Source: JALOAD01 sp023228995 [NCBI: Candidatus Muiribacterium halophilum] (GTDB taxonomy: Bacteria > Muiribacteriota > Muiribacteriia > Muiribacteriales). Taken from it: a stretch of 64,000 nucleotides of DNA. Numbering within the stretch: the first letter of the stretch is position 1; the number at the start of each line of letters is the position of its first letter. A model generated the notes under the pieces. That model made no database searches. It saw nothing but the letters and a program-made list of their open reading frames with translations, and was not told where the DNA came from. Shown here piece after piece: positions 7,745 to 15,076 of this stretch. Location of the stretch: the NCBI GenBank assembly GCA_023228995.1, contig JALOAD010000013.1:6342-70341 (forward strand), in the 5' to 3' direction. Both the position numbers and the translations under genes were made by a program.

Positions 7745-8059
7745 ATGGCTCTAAACATTACAGATGATACATTTGAAAGTGTATTAAAAACAGATAAATT
7801 AGTATTAATTGATTTCTCAGCCACTTGGTGTGGTCCATGTAAACAATTATCACCAATTATAGATGAATTACATAATGAATACTCAAATAGAGTAGTAATA
7901 GGTAAAGTGGATATTGAGGAAAATAATGATATTGTAAATAAATATTCAATTAGAAATGTACCAACTCTTTTATTTATTAAAAATGGTAAATTATTAGATA
8001 GGATGGTTGGTGCTCAAACTAAGAGTATGTTAATAGAAACAATTAATAAAAATATATAA
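7745..8059 (+). CDS. trxA: Thioredoxin
   Basis: 104 aa, full length for the family. The active site SATWCGPCKQL puts redox cysteines at 29 and 32. The buried Asp (LIDFSA) and the cis-Pro segment RNVPTLLFIKNG are in place. As a soluble cytoplasmic disulfide reductase it may support a phage ribonucleotide reductase or, as for T7 polymerase with host thioredoxin, a replication enzyme; neither partner is shown here. It is followed by a GAAA-loop hairpin terminator, so probably single-gene. Confidence 0.95.
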   Translation: MALNITDDTFESVLKTDKLVLIDFSATWCGPCKQLSPIIDELHNEYSNRVVIGKVDIEENNDIVNKYSIRNVPTLLFIKNGKLLDRMVGAQTKSMLIETINKNI

Positions 8060-8063
8060 ATCT

Positions 8064-8093
8064 AAATTCTAATGATGAAAATCATTAGAATTT
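8064..8093 (+). terminator. Terminator after thioredoxin gene
   Basis: AAATTCTAATGAT, loop GAAA, ATCATTAGAATTT: 13-bp perfect stem with a GNRA loop and a short T-rich tail. Confidence 0.7.
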
Positions 8094-8106
8094 TAATATA
8101 AAGTAT

Positions 8107-8337
8107 ATGACTAAAAGAGAATATCTAAAAGAATTATTATTATTTGCTAAACCTGAGCAATTAAATATATTTAAGCGTTCATATAGTTATTATAATATGC
8201 AAGAATCTTTAGATGAAACTATTAGTAATTTACATTTTATTGAGCTTAATCAGGCAATAAGAGAATGTGAAAATTTTAAAGATTTATATCTACGATATAT
8301 AAGAAATAAAAAATTACAGAAACTTAATATTTTATGA
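8107..8337 (+). CDS. Hypothetical protein with shared C-terminal tail
   Basis: 76 aa, rich in helix-forming residues (REYLKELLLFAKPEQLNIF), probably a small helical bundle. It ends YIRNKKLQKLNIL, a clear member of the shared tail. No signal or membrane segment. Its stop overlaps the next start (ATGA), so the frameshifted gene behind it was probably co-translated. Confidence 0.6.
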   Translation: MTKREYLKELLLFAKPEQLNIFKRSYSYYNMQESLDETISNLHFIELNQAIRECENFKDLYLRYIRNKKLQKLNIL

Positions 8338-8603
8338 AAATATATTTCAATAATTGGTTTTATTGAAGGATTAAGTAAATATAGATCTGAATATTATAGT
8401 TATGATTATTGGACTTTTGGTAGTTTATATGAATATTTAGAATCTGTATTTGATAATAAAAAGAAGTATCTGAATTTTTCTCTGATATAAATGTTAATGG
8501 TGCTTTTGTTGATAGTGTACATACAGGTAATATGAAAGATACTATATATGTTGCTTTTACAGACAATATTAAAATAATTGATGTTGAGCACTTTGTAAAA
8601 TAA
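8334..8603 (+). pseudogene. Frameshifted small gene
   Basis: Three frames join into one plausible protein. MKIYFNNWF comes first, then IEGLSKYRSEYYSYDYWTFG and SLYEYLESVFDN, then after an AAAAAGAAG run EVSEFFSDINVNGAF and IYVAFTDNIKIIDVEHFVK to the stop at 8601. Two single-frame changes are needed. The reading overlaps the upstream stop as ATGA, typical for genes here, so it was or is a real gene. Function unknown. The breaks may be decay or sequence error. Confidence 0.55.
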
Positions 8604-8625
8604 ATGAAATAAATATCACAAATTA

Positions 8626-8657
8626 TTTGGTAAATCCAAATAATATTTGTATATTTG
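8626..8657 (+). promoter_or_regulatory. Bacteroidota-type promoter for a short transcript
   Basis: TTTG (8626-8629), 20-nt spacer, TATATTTG (8650-8657). No gene follows on this strand before a terminator at 8709-8740. Confidence 0.7.
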
Positions 8658-8663
8658 CATTTG

Positions 8664-8740
8664 AAATCACATTATATGTGCATTTGTTTGTTTTTTGATT
8701 ATAAGAAGGCACTTAGATTTATCTAAGTGCTTTTCTTTTT
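8664..8740 (+). ncRNA. Candidate small RNA between promoter and terminator
   Basis: A consensus host-type promoter (8626-8657) would start transcription near 8664, and a strong hairpin terminator (8709-8740) ends it about 75 nt later. The only frame inside is 16 codons (MCICLFFDYKKALRFI) whose stop falls in the terminator stem. It could be a regulatory RNA antisense to the 3' end of the 8723-9646 methyltransferase mRNA, with which it overlaps by about 18 nt, or a leader-peptide transcript. Inferred from signals only. Confidence 0.4.
8709..8740. terminator. Terminator, GC-richer 10-bp stem
   Basis: GCACTTAGAT (8709-8718), TT, ATCTAAGTGC (8721-8730), then TTTTCTTTTT. On the minus strand it overlaps the stop codon of the methyltransferase gene, so it probably serves both strands. 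Confidence 0.8.
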
Positions 8741-9646
8741 ATAAAAAATTTCCTTTGCTTTATCTTTAATATCAAATAATAGATAATTTCTATTGGTGTT
8801 AATAGCTGCTCTACCAAGTGAACCTGAACCAGCAAATGGATCCATTATTAAATCACATTCATTTGAATAAATATTAATAATTCTTTCAAGTAATTTAACT
8901 GGTTTCTGTGTAGCATAATCTAATTTTTCTTTACTTTGAATTGTACCAATATCTGTCCAAAGATCTCTTATAGGCAAACCATCCATTTCATGTAGATATT
9001 TCTTAAATCTTGGAATTCCATCTTTATTATAATATAGTCTATTTTTATCATGTAATTGTTTCATAGTGTTTTCAAGTACATGCCATTGTTTATAGTGACC
9101 ATTCCAATTATATCTCATATTAGGTCTTTGTATTATATCAGGTTGGTTATAATGAGCAGCAGTTGTTATATACTCACCAACCTCATCTACTCTTATTGTA
9201 TTTTTTTGTTTATATGCTTCATCATATGGTAAATTAATTTGATTATAAATATATTTCTTTGATTTTGAATATACTATTAAATTATCATGATAACGTTGTA
9301 ATTTTTTAGAACTTTTCATATTACCACCAGTTTTCCATATTATTTCATTTTGAAAATTGTTAATACCAAAAACCTCATCCATAACTAATCTTATATAATG
9401 TGAAATTTTAGGTTCTACATGGAATATAATAACACCATCTTTTTTAAGTATTCTTTTCATCTCAATTAATCTTGGTTTTATAAAATCATAAGTATAACTA
9501 TATAAAGATGGGTATTTATCCATAAAATCACCAAAATTTCTACCACTATTATAAGGAGGATCTGTGTAAATTAATTGAATTGATTCATCACTAATTTCTT
9601 TCATCAATTCTAAATTATCTCCAACATAAAAATTATTTATAATCAT
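8723..9646 (-). CDS. DNA methyltransferase, beta class (DPPY)
   Basis: 307 aa. The catalytic motif YTDPPYNSGRNF is near residue 30 and the SAM loop MDPFAGSGSLGRAAI near 268: motif IV before motif I, as in beta-class N6-adenine enzymes. FHVEPKISHYIR and GGNMKSSKKLQRYHDN in between fit the family, and YATQKPVKLLERII is the typical motif X-like segment. It stands alone, without a nuclease partner, so it is probably an orphan modification enzyme shielding phage DNA or altering regulation. Confidence 0.9.
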   Translation of the reverse strand: MIINNFYVGDNLELMKEISDESIQLIYTDPPYNSGRNFGDFMDKYPSLYSYTYDFIKPRLIEMKRILKKDGVIIFHVEPKISHYIRLVMDEVFGINNFQNEIIWKTGGNMKSSKKLQRYHDNLIVYSKSKKYIYNQINLPYDEAYKQKNTIRVDEVGEYITTAAHYNQPDIIQRPNMRYNWNGHYKQWHVLENTMKQLHDKNRLYYNKDGIPRFKKYLHEMDGLPIRDLWTDIGTIQSKEKLDYATQKPVKLLERIINIYSNECDLIMDPFAGSGSLGRAAINTNRNYLLFDIKDKAKEIFYKKKST

Positions 9647-9670
9647 AATAATTATACTAACTTAATAGAA

Positions 9671-9702
9671 TTTGTTTATATAATAATTTAATATTATATT
9701 TG
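9671..9702 (+). promoter_or_regulatory. Bacteroidota-type promoter
   Basis: TTTG (9671-9674), 20-nt spacer, TATATTTG (9695-9702); the ATG at 9708 is 5 nt beyond the -7 box. Confidence 0.75.
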
Positions 9703-9707
9703 CAAAT

Positions 9708-9971
9708 ATGAATACTAAATTAAAGGAAGTCTTTATAAAATATTTAACTGAGGAAAATATAAAAAATATCTTTATAGAGAGATTAAAAATATATGGAACA
9801 AAGGATAGGAAAACAATAAAAAAATTAATACAAAATACAAAAGATCCTAATAAATTAATCTATGTTGCTTTCACTTGGAGAAAAAACAATCAAGTATTAT
9901 TTTGGTCAAATATTGATACTAAGTGGCAAATCTATTATAGAAATTATAAATTAGAACAATTAGAATCTTAA
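9708..9971 (+). CDS. Hypothetical protein with shared C-terminal tail
   Basis: 87 aa, strongly basic at the N-terminal half (ERLKIYGTKDRKTIKKLIQ). WSNIDTKWQIYYRNYKLEQLES forms the end, in which YRNYKLEQL is the shared tail. Own promoter directly upstream and near-leaderless start suggest early expression. Function unknown. Confidence 0.6.
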   Translation: MNTKLKEVFIKYLTEENIKNIFIERLKIYGTKDRKTIKKLIQNTKDPNKLIYVAFTWRKNNQVLFWSNIDTKWQIYYRNYKLEQLES

Positions 9972-9985
9972 AAAATCTTAATTAT

Positions 9986-10016
9986 TTTGTTATTTGAAAA
10001 TAATATTATATCTTTG
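9986..10016 (+). promoter_or_regulatory. Bacteroidota-type promoter with long leader
   Basis: TTTG (9986-9989) and TATCTTTG (10009-10016). The 130-nt leader before the 10153 start has a hairpin TTGAAG/CTTCAA (10023-10039) and a longer-range TACCTAA/TTAGGTA pairing (10076-10082 with 10112-10118). Confidence 0.6.
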
Positions 10017-10152
10017 CACTAATTGAAGGAGATTCTTCAAGAAACCATAAAAAATTATAAATTAAATTAAACTGTACCTAATGTTTTTATACATTCTTTG
10101 TTAGTAGTATTTTAGGTATATACTCAACCAAAATAAATTAAAAATAAAAAAT

Positions 10153-10527
10153 ATGGATTACTTAAAATTACCAGCCAAAACTACCTTTATAATGTTGACA
10201 TTATCACCAATAATATTGATAATAAATCCATTTATTGGAATTATTCTATTCTTAATATCTCTGTATTTATCTAAATTAACAATGGATAATATAGAAAAGT
10301 ATAAAGCTAATGGAGATTATGTTTCTTTAGTTGAAATGAATAGATTTATTATTAATAAAGATAACCTTTTTATAATTATACCTATTTATATTTTAGGTTA
10401 TAAATTATACTCATTGAAATATAAATATAACAATGAAATTTTTAATTGTAATTTAATAACCAAAAAGAAAAGTTTTGATAAGAATATTAAGATTTATCCA
10501 ATTGGACTCAATGTTTATATTTCATAA
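10153..10527 (+). CDS. Small integral membrane protein
   Basis: 124 aa. Two or three hydrophobic spans: residues about 11-38 (TFIMLTLSPIILIINPFIG and continuing FLISLYL) form a helical hairpin, and FIIIPIYILGY near 75-85 forms another. The C-terminal 35 residues are basic and probably cytoplasmic. Preceded by an unusually long, structured leader. A role at the inner membrane (exclusion or host take-over) is possible but unsupported. Confidence 0.65.
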   Translation: MDYLKLPAKTTFIMLTLSPIILIINPFIGIILFLISLYLSKLTMDNIEKYKANGDYVSLVEMNRFIINKDNLFIIIPIYILGYKLYSLKYKYNNEIFNCNLITKKKSFDKNIKIYPIGLNVYIS

Positions 10528-10541
10528 TAAATCAATTATCA

Positions 10542-10871
10542 ATGATAGAAAAAATAATAAATCAATGCTTACAAAAACATAATGATAAATATTCATTAAA
10601 TTGTGAATATAAAGAAAATGTAGTATATAATAATGGGGAATTCTATTTTATTATTACTAATTATGAATATTATACTCATATTGAATTACATGATTTTCAA
10701 ATAAATATTGAACATAAATATTTACAAGATCTATTACCTATTATTTTAGATAAAATCGAACAATATATTAAGCTTACATTAGAGAAAAATATTTTATTAA
10801 AAGAAGTTACTTTAATTAATATTAATCCAAACCAATATATAAGAGATTATAAAATAAATAAATTAAAATAA
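10542..10871 (+). CDS. Hypothetical protein with shared C-terminal tail
   Basis: 109 aa, no family recognised. Alternating strands and helix (EFYFIITNYEYYTHIEL, then PIILDKIEQYIKLTL). It ends YIRDYKINKLK, a good copy of the tail. It follows the membrane protein gene by 14 nt and is probably co-transcribed with it. Confidence 0.6.
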   Translation: MIEKIINQCLQKHNDKYSLNCEYKENVVYNNGEFYFIITNYEYYTHIELHDFQINIEHKYLQDLLPIILDKIEQYIKLTLEKNILLKEVTLININPNQYIRDYKINKLK

Positions 10872-10888
10872 ATATAATATTGAAAAAA

Positions 10889-10920
10889 TTTGGTGATATA
10901 AAAATAAAGTTATATATTTG
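10889..10920 (+). promoter_or_regulatory. Bacteroidota-type promoter
   Basis: TTTG (10889-10892), 20-nt spacer, TATATTTG (10913-10920), upstream of the 10956 gene. Confidence 0.75.
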
Positions 10921-10955
10921 TAATCTAATAATAATTAATTAAATTAAAAAGAAAT

Positions 10956-11177
10956 ATGAAAGAAAAATTAATGGAAATTGAAACATCTAAATTAAATTGT
11001 GAAGAATTAGATGAGTTAGAAACTAATCTAAGAAGTCTATCTATAGAAGATATGAAAGAATGTCTATTATCTATATTAGATCGTTTAGATATAACTAATG
11101 ATACTATAACATTTGAGTTTCTGAGTAGATTTAAGCCAGAAATGAAAATGATCCAAGAAGAATTAAAAAAATCATAA
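10956..11177 (+). CDS. Small acidic helical protein, 73 aa
   Basis: Glu/Leu-rich throughout (CEELDELETNLRSLSIEDM), with heptad-like spacing that suggests a coiled coil or helical hairpin. It has its own consensus promoter and a terminator right behind it, so it is a single-gene transcript. Such small acidic early proteins often bind host proteins or mimic DNA, but no specific evidence supports that here. Confidence 0.6.
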   Translation: MKEKLMEIETSKLNCEELDELETNLRSLSIEDMKECLLSILDRLDITNDTITFEFLSRFKPEMKMIQEELKKS

Positions 11178-11193
11178 ACATAGTTTTTAACAA

Positions 11194-11226
11194 TAAAGGA
11201 TTATATTCATTATGATCCTTTTTTAT
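11194..11226 (+). terminator. Terminator after 10956-11177
   Basis: AAAGGAT, 13-nt loop, ATCCTTT followed by T-run. Confidence 0.65.
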
Positions 11227-11241
11227 TTTAATATATAGTTT

Positions 11242-11889
11242 ATGAAATATATCATAGAAATGGAACAACTTCATAAAGATGAAGAAAGGAAACAATTAAT
11301 TACATTATGTAGAAAATATAATATTAATAATTTTACCATCAATAATGATAATAGTATTAATGTATATGAAAATGTAAATCTAAAAAATATGAAATTGATT
11401 AAAATACCAATTAAATTTAATTATATAAGTGGTAATTTTGATTGTAGTGCCAATCAATTAAAATCTCTATCAAATTCTCCAATATCAATTAAAGGTGATT
11501 TTAATTGCTCTTTTAATGAACTAAGCTCATTACAGTATGCACCTAATAAAGTAGAGGGAAATTTTATTTGTAAAAATAATCATATATATGACTTAAAATA
11601 CTTGAATTGTGTAATATATAAAAATTTAGATATATCAAATAATGATTTGATATCATTTGATTTTTTTCCATTATTATATCAAGATTTTATTTGTAATAAC
11701 AATCCAATATATCCATTGTGGTATTGTTTCCAAGATAAAACAAAAATAGAATTATTCAATAATAGCAATATTATAAATAATAGAACAATCAATATTACTA
11801 ATTTTATTTCTTTTTTGAAGGAAATTAATAAAACAAAATATCCTAGTTTAGAACAAAGTTTAAGAAAACATTGGAGAATAGTGAAATAA
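11242..11889 (+). CDS. Leucine-rich-repeat-like protein, untagged paralogue
   Basis: 215 aa. It is the fourth member of the family at 44473-46492: CRKYNINNFTINNDNSINV matches CKKYNI.NYTIN.DGSIDV there, followed by repeats of about 20 residues such as GNFDCSANQLKSLSNSP and GDFNCSFNELSSLQYAP. Unlike the three others its N-terminus (MKYIIEMEQLHKDEE) lacks the FNES tag. The repeats degenerate toward the C-terminus. A TTTTAATATATAG late-type motif is just upstream. Likely a binding scaffold. Confidence 0.65.
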   Translation: MKYIIEMEQLHKDEERKQLITLCRKYNINNFTINNDNSINVYENVNLKNMKLIKIPIKFNYISGNFDCSANQLKSLSNSPISIKGDFNCSFNELSSLQYAPNKVEGNFICKNNHIYDLKYLNCVIYKNLDISNNDLISFDFFPLLYQDFICNNNPIYPLWYCFQDKTKIELFNNSNIINNRTINITNFISFLKEINKTKYPSLEQSLRKHWRIVK

Positions 11890-11917
11890 AAAAGAGAGCA
11901 TTTGCTCTCATTTTTTT
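11888..11917. terminator. Bidirectional terminator
   Basis: GAGAGCA/TGCTCTC stem (11894-11909) flanked by A-run and T-run, between convergent genes. Confidence 0.75.
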
Positions 11918-12275
11918 ATTTCATTAATTTATCTACCAAACTCCAATCTATAAATGGTCTATCGCTTATTAGTTTATCATACTTCAAAGGTGCACCAAGA
12001 GCAGCATCATCAATATATAAATTAGCAAAACATTTTGGAGAATTAGTCCACTTATTTTGATCAGGATCAAATTGAATTCCATATAAAGGAATATCATTTT
12101 TACTAAACCAATTTATAGCATCATCTAACTCATTACCTGACCTCATAGTAAATAAAATTAGTTTATGTCCTTTATTTACTAATTCTTTTAATATTGGAAT
12201 AGCTCCTATATCTTTACCAATAAATGGATAATCATGAGTTACACAAGTGCCATCAAAATCTATTGCAATTTTCAT
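11916..12275 (-). CDS. HAD-superfamily phosphatase-like hydrolase
   Basis: 119 aa. MKIAIDFDGTCV contains the DxDGT nucleophile motif (Asp6, Asp8), LILFTMRSG is HAD motif II (Thr then Arg/Ser), and NLYIDDAALG supplies the acidic pair of motif IV. It is short and without a large cap, similar to phage and bacterial HAD proteins annotated as hydrolases. Its start overlaps the stop of the 46-codon gene upstream (ATGA). Substrate unknown; a small phosphorylated metabolite or nucleotide is the usual case. Confidence 0.8.
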   Translation of the reverse strand: MKIAIDFDGTCVTHDYPFIGKDIGAIPILKELVNKGHKLILFTMRSGNELDDAINWFSKNDIPLYGIQFDPDQNKWTNSPKCFANLYIDDAALGAPLKYDKLISDRPFIDWSLVDKLMK

Positions 12276-12412
12276 ACTACTTTTTGGCTTTCATTGTTTA
12301 TTTCATTTCCATATTTTATAACATATTCTTTCATTTCTTTTGCAATGCGTTCAGCAAGTTCTTTTAAAATGCTTTCTTTTTTTATTTCTATGTTTAATTC
12401 ATTTTCATTCAT
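12272..12412 (-). CDS. Small 46-aa helical protein coupled to the HAD gene
   Basis: ATG at 12412 opens a 46-codon frame (MNENELNIEIKKESILKEL...) ending in a TGA that overlaps the HAD start. It is charged and helical (ERIAKEMKEYVIKYG). The coupling and the upstream promoter at 12604-12636 support a real gene. Between them lies a leader of about 190 nt with a 10-codon upstream frame. Confidence 0.55.
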   Translation of the reverse strand: MNENELNIEIKKESILKELAERIAKEMKEYVIKYGNEINNESQKVV

Positions 12413-12603
12413 AAACTTTTTTATTTTTATAATTAAAAACACAATAAATAATCTATATTGTGCTTTAATATATATATTAAAAATACTATTGTTTGTTTGT
12501 TATAATCCTAATTTTTCAATCTATTGTTTCTTTTAATTGTAACAAATAACATATTATCATTTATCTAAATCTGAAGTTTCATCTTCCATATTATATTTAG
12601 AAA

Positions 12604-12636
12604 GCAAAGATACAACAAAAAAAATATAACTACAAA
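12604..12636 (-). promoter_or_regulatory. Bacteroidota-type promoter
   Basis: On the minus strand TTTG (12633-12636) and TATCTTTGC (12604-12612) with a 20-nt spacer. It overlaps the terminator of the upstream gene. Confidence 0.6.
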
Positions 12637-12653
12637 GTATGTAGTTATATTTT
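12616..12653 (-). terminator. Terminator after 12645-12893
   Basis: AAAATATAACTAC/GTAGTTATATTTT: 13-bp stem with a 7-nt loop, followed on the minus strand by a T-run. Confidence 0.75.
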
Positions 12654-12893
12654 AAGAATGTTTAACTTTTTATTTCTATTAATTTCTAATGATTCAAAAT
12701 AATTATACATATAATGTTCATTATTTTCATCATCTACATAAAAGAGACAACAATTACCAACTCCATCTTTCACCATAAGACAAGTACTACAAAAAAATTC
12801 TTCTATACTATCGTAGCACTTACCAGACTTAAAAAAAACAAGTTTAGAATGGATTGAAAGTGCTGAAAAATCTTTTATACAAACTAATTTCAT
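12645..12893 (-). CDS. Small paralogous protein with shared C-terminal tail
   Basis: 82 aa. MKLVCIKDFSALS, then FKSGKCYDSIEEF, fits the C-I-[DNK]...GK-x-Y family at 1717, 2191 and 3361. Extra cysteines (CSTCLMV, NCCLF) are peculiar to this copy. It ends INRNKKLNILKI, a tail variant. The ATG shares one base with the stop of the GH16 gene (TAATG), so the two are co-translated. Confidence 0.6.
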   Translation of the reverse strand: MKLVCIKDFSALSIHSKLVFFKSGKCYDSIEEFFCSTCLMVKDGVGNCCLFYVDDENNEHYMYNYFESLEINRNKKLNILKI

Positions 12894-13633
12894 TATATTT
12901 TTTGTTTCATTGTTACTTTTTTTATATAAAAAGTAGTATCAAAATTTTTATCTATTTCACTGTTAGTATAAGCAAGATTCATAATTAAGTAATAAGGTTT
13001 ATAGAAAGGCCAATTATTTTTACTTTTATAGTATGTAAATTTTCTTTTACCATCTATAAAAAATTCAATAGCGTTTTCCCACCAATCAATTCTAAATTTA
13101 TGTATCTCTGAAGATAGATTATTACAATGATGTTTAATTTTTATACCACCATCAACTTTATGTAAATTTGTATTAATTATATTATCAAATCTTGTATTAT
13201 ATTCCATTATATCAATCTCACCACAAAGTGGCCAAGGTGAACCTGAGTATTCAGGCATCATCCATATATATGCAAATATATCTTTCATATTTGTATCTGG
13301 TAATTTTGCTTCAATTTCAATTGAGCCATACTTAATATTATTTTTATTTTTTGTATGTAAGTATGATGATTCAATTCTTTTTGATTTTTTATTATAAAAA
13401 CATCTTATATTTAATAAACCATCTTTGATAAAAATAGTCTTTGGTGAGTCTATGTAAAATTGTTTTTCAGAAGACCACCATCTTATATTATTTTCCACCC
13501 TCCACAAATCTTTATTTAGTGTTATATTAGTTTCGTAACTATCTTCAAAAACTAACTTAGTATTCATAGGTTTTCTATATACTCTTTTCATTTCATATAA
13601 GAGCATATCTTTTAAGTATTTTAGATTTATCAT
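12893..13633 (-). CDS. Glycoside hydrolase family 16 (beta-glucanase-like)
   Basis: 246 aa. The GH16 signature E-[IL]-D-[IVM]-x-E is present as GEIDIMEY (Glu139, Asp141, Glu144: nucleophile, helper and acid/base). WMMPEYSGSPWPLCGEID, IWMMP and IEIEAKLP fit laminarinase/agarase-type members. No signal peptide is seen, so release would need lysis or virion attachment. Substrates in the family are beta-1,3/1,4-glucans and algal galactans, suggesting a host capsule or marine polysaccharide. A TTAATATATAAAAATA motif (13642-13657) upstream points to late expression. Confidence 0.85.
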   Translation of the reverse strand: MINLKYLKDMLLYEMKRVYRKPMNTKLVFEDSYETNITLNKDLWRVENNIRWWSSEKQFYIDSPKTIFIKDGLLNIRCFYNKKSKRIESSYLHTKNKNNIKYGSIEIEAKLPDTNMKDIFAYIWMMPEYSGSPWPLCGEIDIMEYNTRFDNIINTNLHKVDGGIKIKHHCNNLSSEIHKFRIDWWENAIEFFIDGKRKFTYYKSKNNWPFYKPYYLIMNLAYTNSEIDKNFDTTFYIKKVTMKQKI

Positions 13634-13641
13634 TGATTTTT

Positions 13642-13657
13642 TTATTTTTATATATTA
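13642..13657 (-). promoter_or_regulatory. Late-type promoter motif
   Basis: TTAATATATAAAAATA on the minus strand, identical to the motifs at 40665 and 44145; 9 nt before the ATG of the GH16 gene. Confidence 0.5.
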
Positions 13658-13790
13658 AAATTATTAATCTGAGCCACCATTTTTTGATAAAAAATATCAA
13701 AAGAATCACATATTTCATCATATTTTTCAAAACTAATAATATTGAAAATGATTTTATTAAATAATCTATTTTATTATCTTCAACAAAAGT
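13647..13790 (-). pseudogene. Possible gene remnant
   Basis: A minus-strand frame without a start gives SFEKYDEICDSFDIFYQKM and VAQINNFNI to a TAA at 13647. The composition is protein-like, but the frame is closed upstream. It may be the degraded end of a gene between GH16 and the DUF4376 protein. Weak evidence. Confidence 0.25.
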
Positions 13791-13806
13791 GTTTTTAAGG
13801 GACTTG

Positions 13807-14418
13807 TTACAACACAAATGCCACTTTATCTGGATAACCAGTATTGAATTGATATTCAACCACATCTTCTGAAGCGGTTAAGCCTACTATAGTATTTTGA
13901 TGCTCTTGAGTTACACCATATGCTTGCTTAGCATATACTTCCAAAGCTTGTAAAAATAACTTAGCTGTTGTGGTAGGCATTTCCAATATATTTGAGGGTA
14001 TACTAGAAGTATATATAGATGTCATTGTTAAACCCATAGCTTCCTCACTTTCAATAGAATACATTAAAGCAGCTCTATCATTTTTAGCTAACCACATATT
14101 CATACCATTAATAGAAAAAGAATTAACCTCATTAGATTTATCATATGATTTTAAGTCTATTAATTTCATTGTTTTCAGTTTATCTATTGGTTCAACTATT
14201 CTATTCTCCCATTCTTGAATTATATTTGTTTCAGTTTCAGAATAAAATGGGAAAATTCTATAATATTTATTGGCTATAGGTCTTTCTGCAATCAATAATG
14301 GTTTCCATCCTTGAGATAAATATTGTTCTTCTGTTGGATACATAACATCTATGCCATCTATTGTTAGATTAGTTGGAGCTTGTTGCAACTCATTATTTAC
14401 CAATTTGTAATATCTCAT
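13807..14418 (-). CDS. Phage tail-associated protein, DUF4376-like
   Basis: 203 aa from the second Met (MRYYKLVNNELQQAP). The C-terminal part follows the DUF4376 pattern: SYDKSNEVNSFSINGMNMW, then NDRAALMYSIESEEAMG, then FLQALEVYAKQAYGVT and FNTGYPDKVAF. DUF4376 is common at the ends of tail-fibre or tail-accessory proteins, often beside fibre genes. Here it stands alone far from the fibre cluster. The N-terminal part (QQAPTNLTIDGIDVMYPTEE) also resembles phage tail accessory proteins. Exact role unknown. Confidence 0.7.
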   Translation of the reverse strand: MRYYKLVNNELQQAPTNLTIDGIDVMYPTEEQYLSQGWKPLLIAERPIANKYYRIFPFYSETETNIIQEWENRIVEPIDKLKTMKLIDLKSYDKSNEVNSFSINGMNMWLAKNDRAALMYSIESEEAMGLTMTSIYTSSIPSNILEMPTTTAKLFLQALEVYAKQAYGVTQEHQNTIVGLTASEDVVEYQFNTGYPDKVAFVL

Positions 14419-14529
14419 GTTCATATTTTATTTTTTATTTTTATTATCATCATATTTATTAAAATATTAGATTTGTTTAGAATTGTATATATTTTTTTAA
14501 CTAAGTTTGTTTTTATTTATATATAAAAT

Positions 14530-15063
14530 ATGTCAATTAAGAAAACATTAAATAAAATAAAAAGAGATAATAGTATATCTAAAAATATAGAATCATCATT
14601 AGTATCACATTTATATGAAAAAAGACATTCTCCTATTACTACTCATTTTACTGGTTATGGTTTATCAGAGTGTGATGTTATATCAGTCAGTAAATCAAAT
14701 TATATATATGAATATGAAGTTAAAATATCTAGGTCTGATTTCAAAGCAGATTTCAAGAAGAAAAAACATAAATTAATGCTTGAAAGAAAATGCACAAAAT
14801 ATAAGATGATTAAAGAAAATAATCAAAAAGTTAAAGATACTATATATCTCACTTCTAATTATTTTTATTTTGTAGTTCCTGAAGGTTTGGTGGATATTAA
14901 CGAAATTCCAGATTATGCTGGTTTGATGTATATAACAGAAAACCACAATTTTATATTAATCAAAAAAGCCCCTCTTTTACACAAAGTGAAGGCTACAGTT
15001 AATTTTATAAGACAATTAAGTCATAATTTAACATGTAAGTTAGTTTTTAGAAAAGTTAATTAA
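14530..15063 (+). CDS. PD-(D/E)xK nuclease-like protein (MmcB/VRR-like)
   Basis: 177 aa. SECDVISVSKSNYIYEYEVK carries Asp49 and then Glu66-x-Lys68 (YEVKISRSDFKADF), consistent with a D...ExK nuclease core. YFYFVVPEGLVDINEIPDY and AGLMYI complete a pattern often seen in phage proteins of the MmcB-like family. The role may be DNA repair or host DNA processing. A TTATATATAAA motif lies just upstream. Fold call from motif pattern; activity not proven. Confidence 0.6.
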   Translation: MSIKKTLNKIKRDNSISKNIESSLVSHLYEKRHSPITTHFTGYGLSECDVISVSKSNYIYEYEVKISRSDFKADFKKKKHKLMLERKCTKYKMIKENNQKVKDTIYLTSNYFYFVVPEGLVDINEIPDYAGLMYITENHNFILIKKAPLLHKVKATVNFIRQLSHNLTCKLVFRKVN

Positions 15064-15076
15064 TTAATATTTTTGA

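Noticed and set aside
12234-12536. Plus-strand frame of 100 codons
   Set aside because: It is the shadow of the HAD gene start and the 46-codon gene on the minus strand; composition is low-complexity Phe/Ser.
13593-13865. Minus-strand frame of 90 codons
   Set aside because: Overlaps the DUF4376 end and the GH16 start in another frame; its sequence is poly-Ile/Lys and not protein-like.
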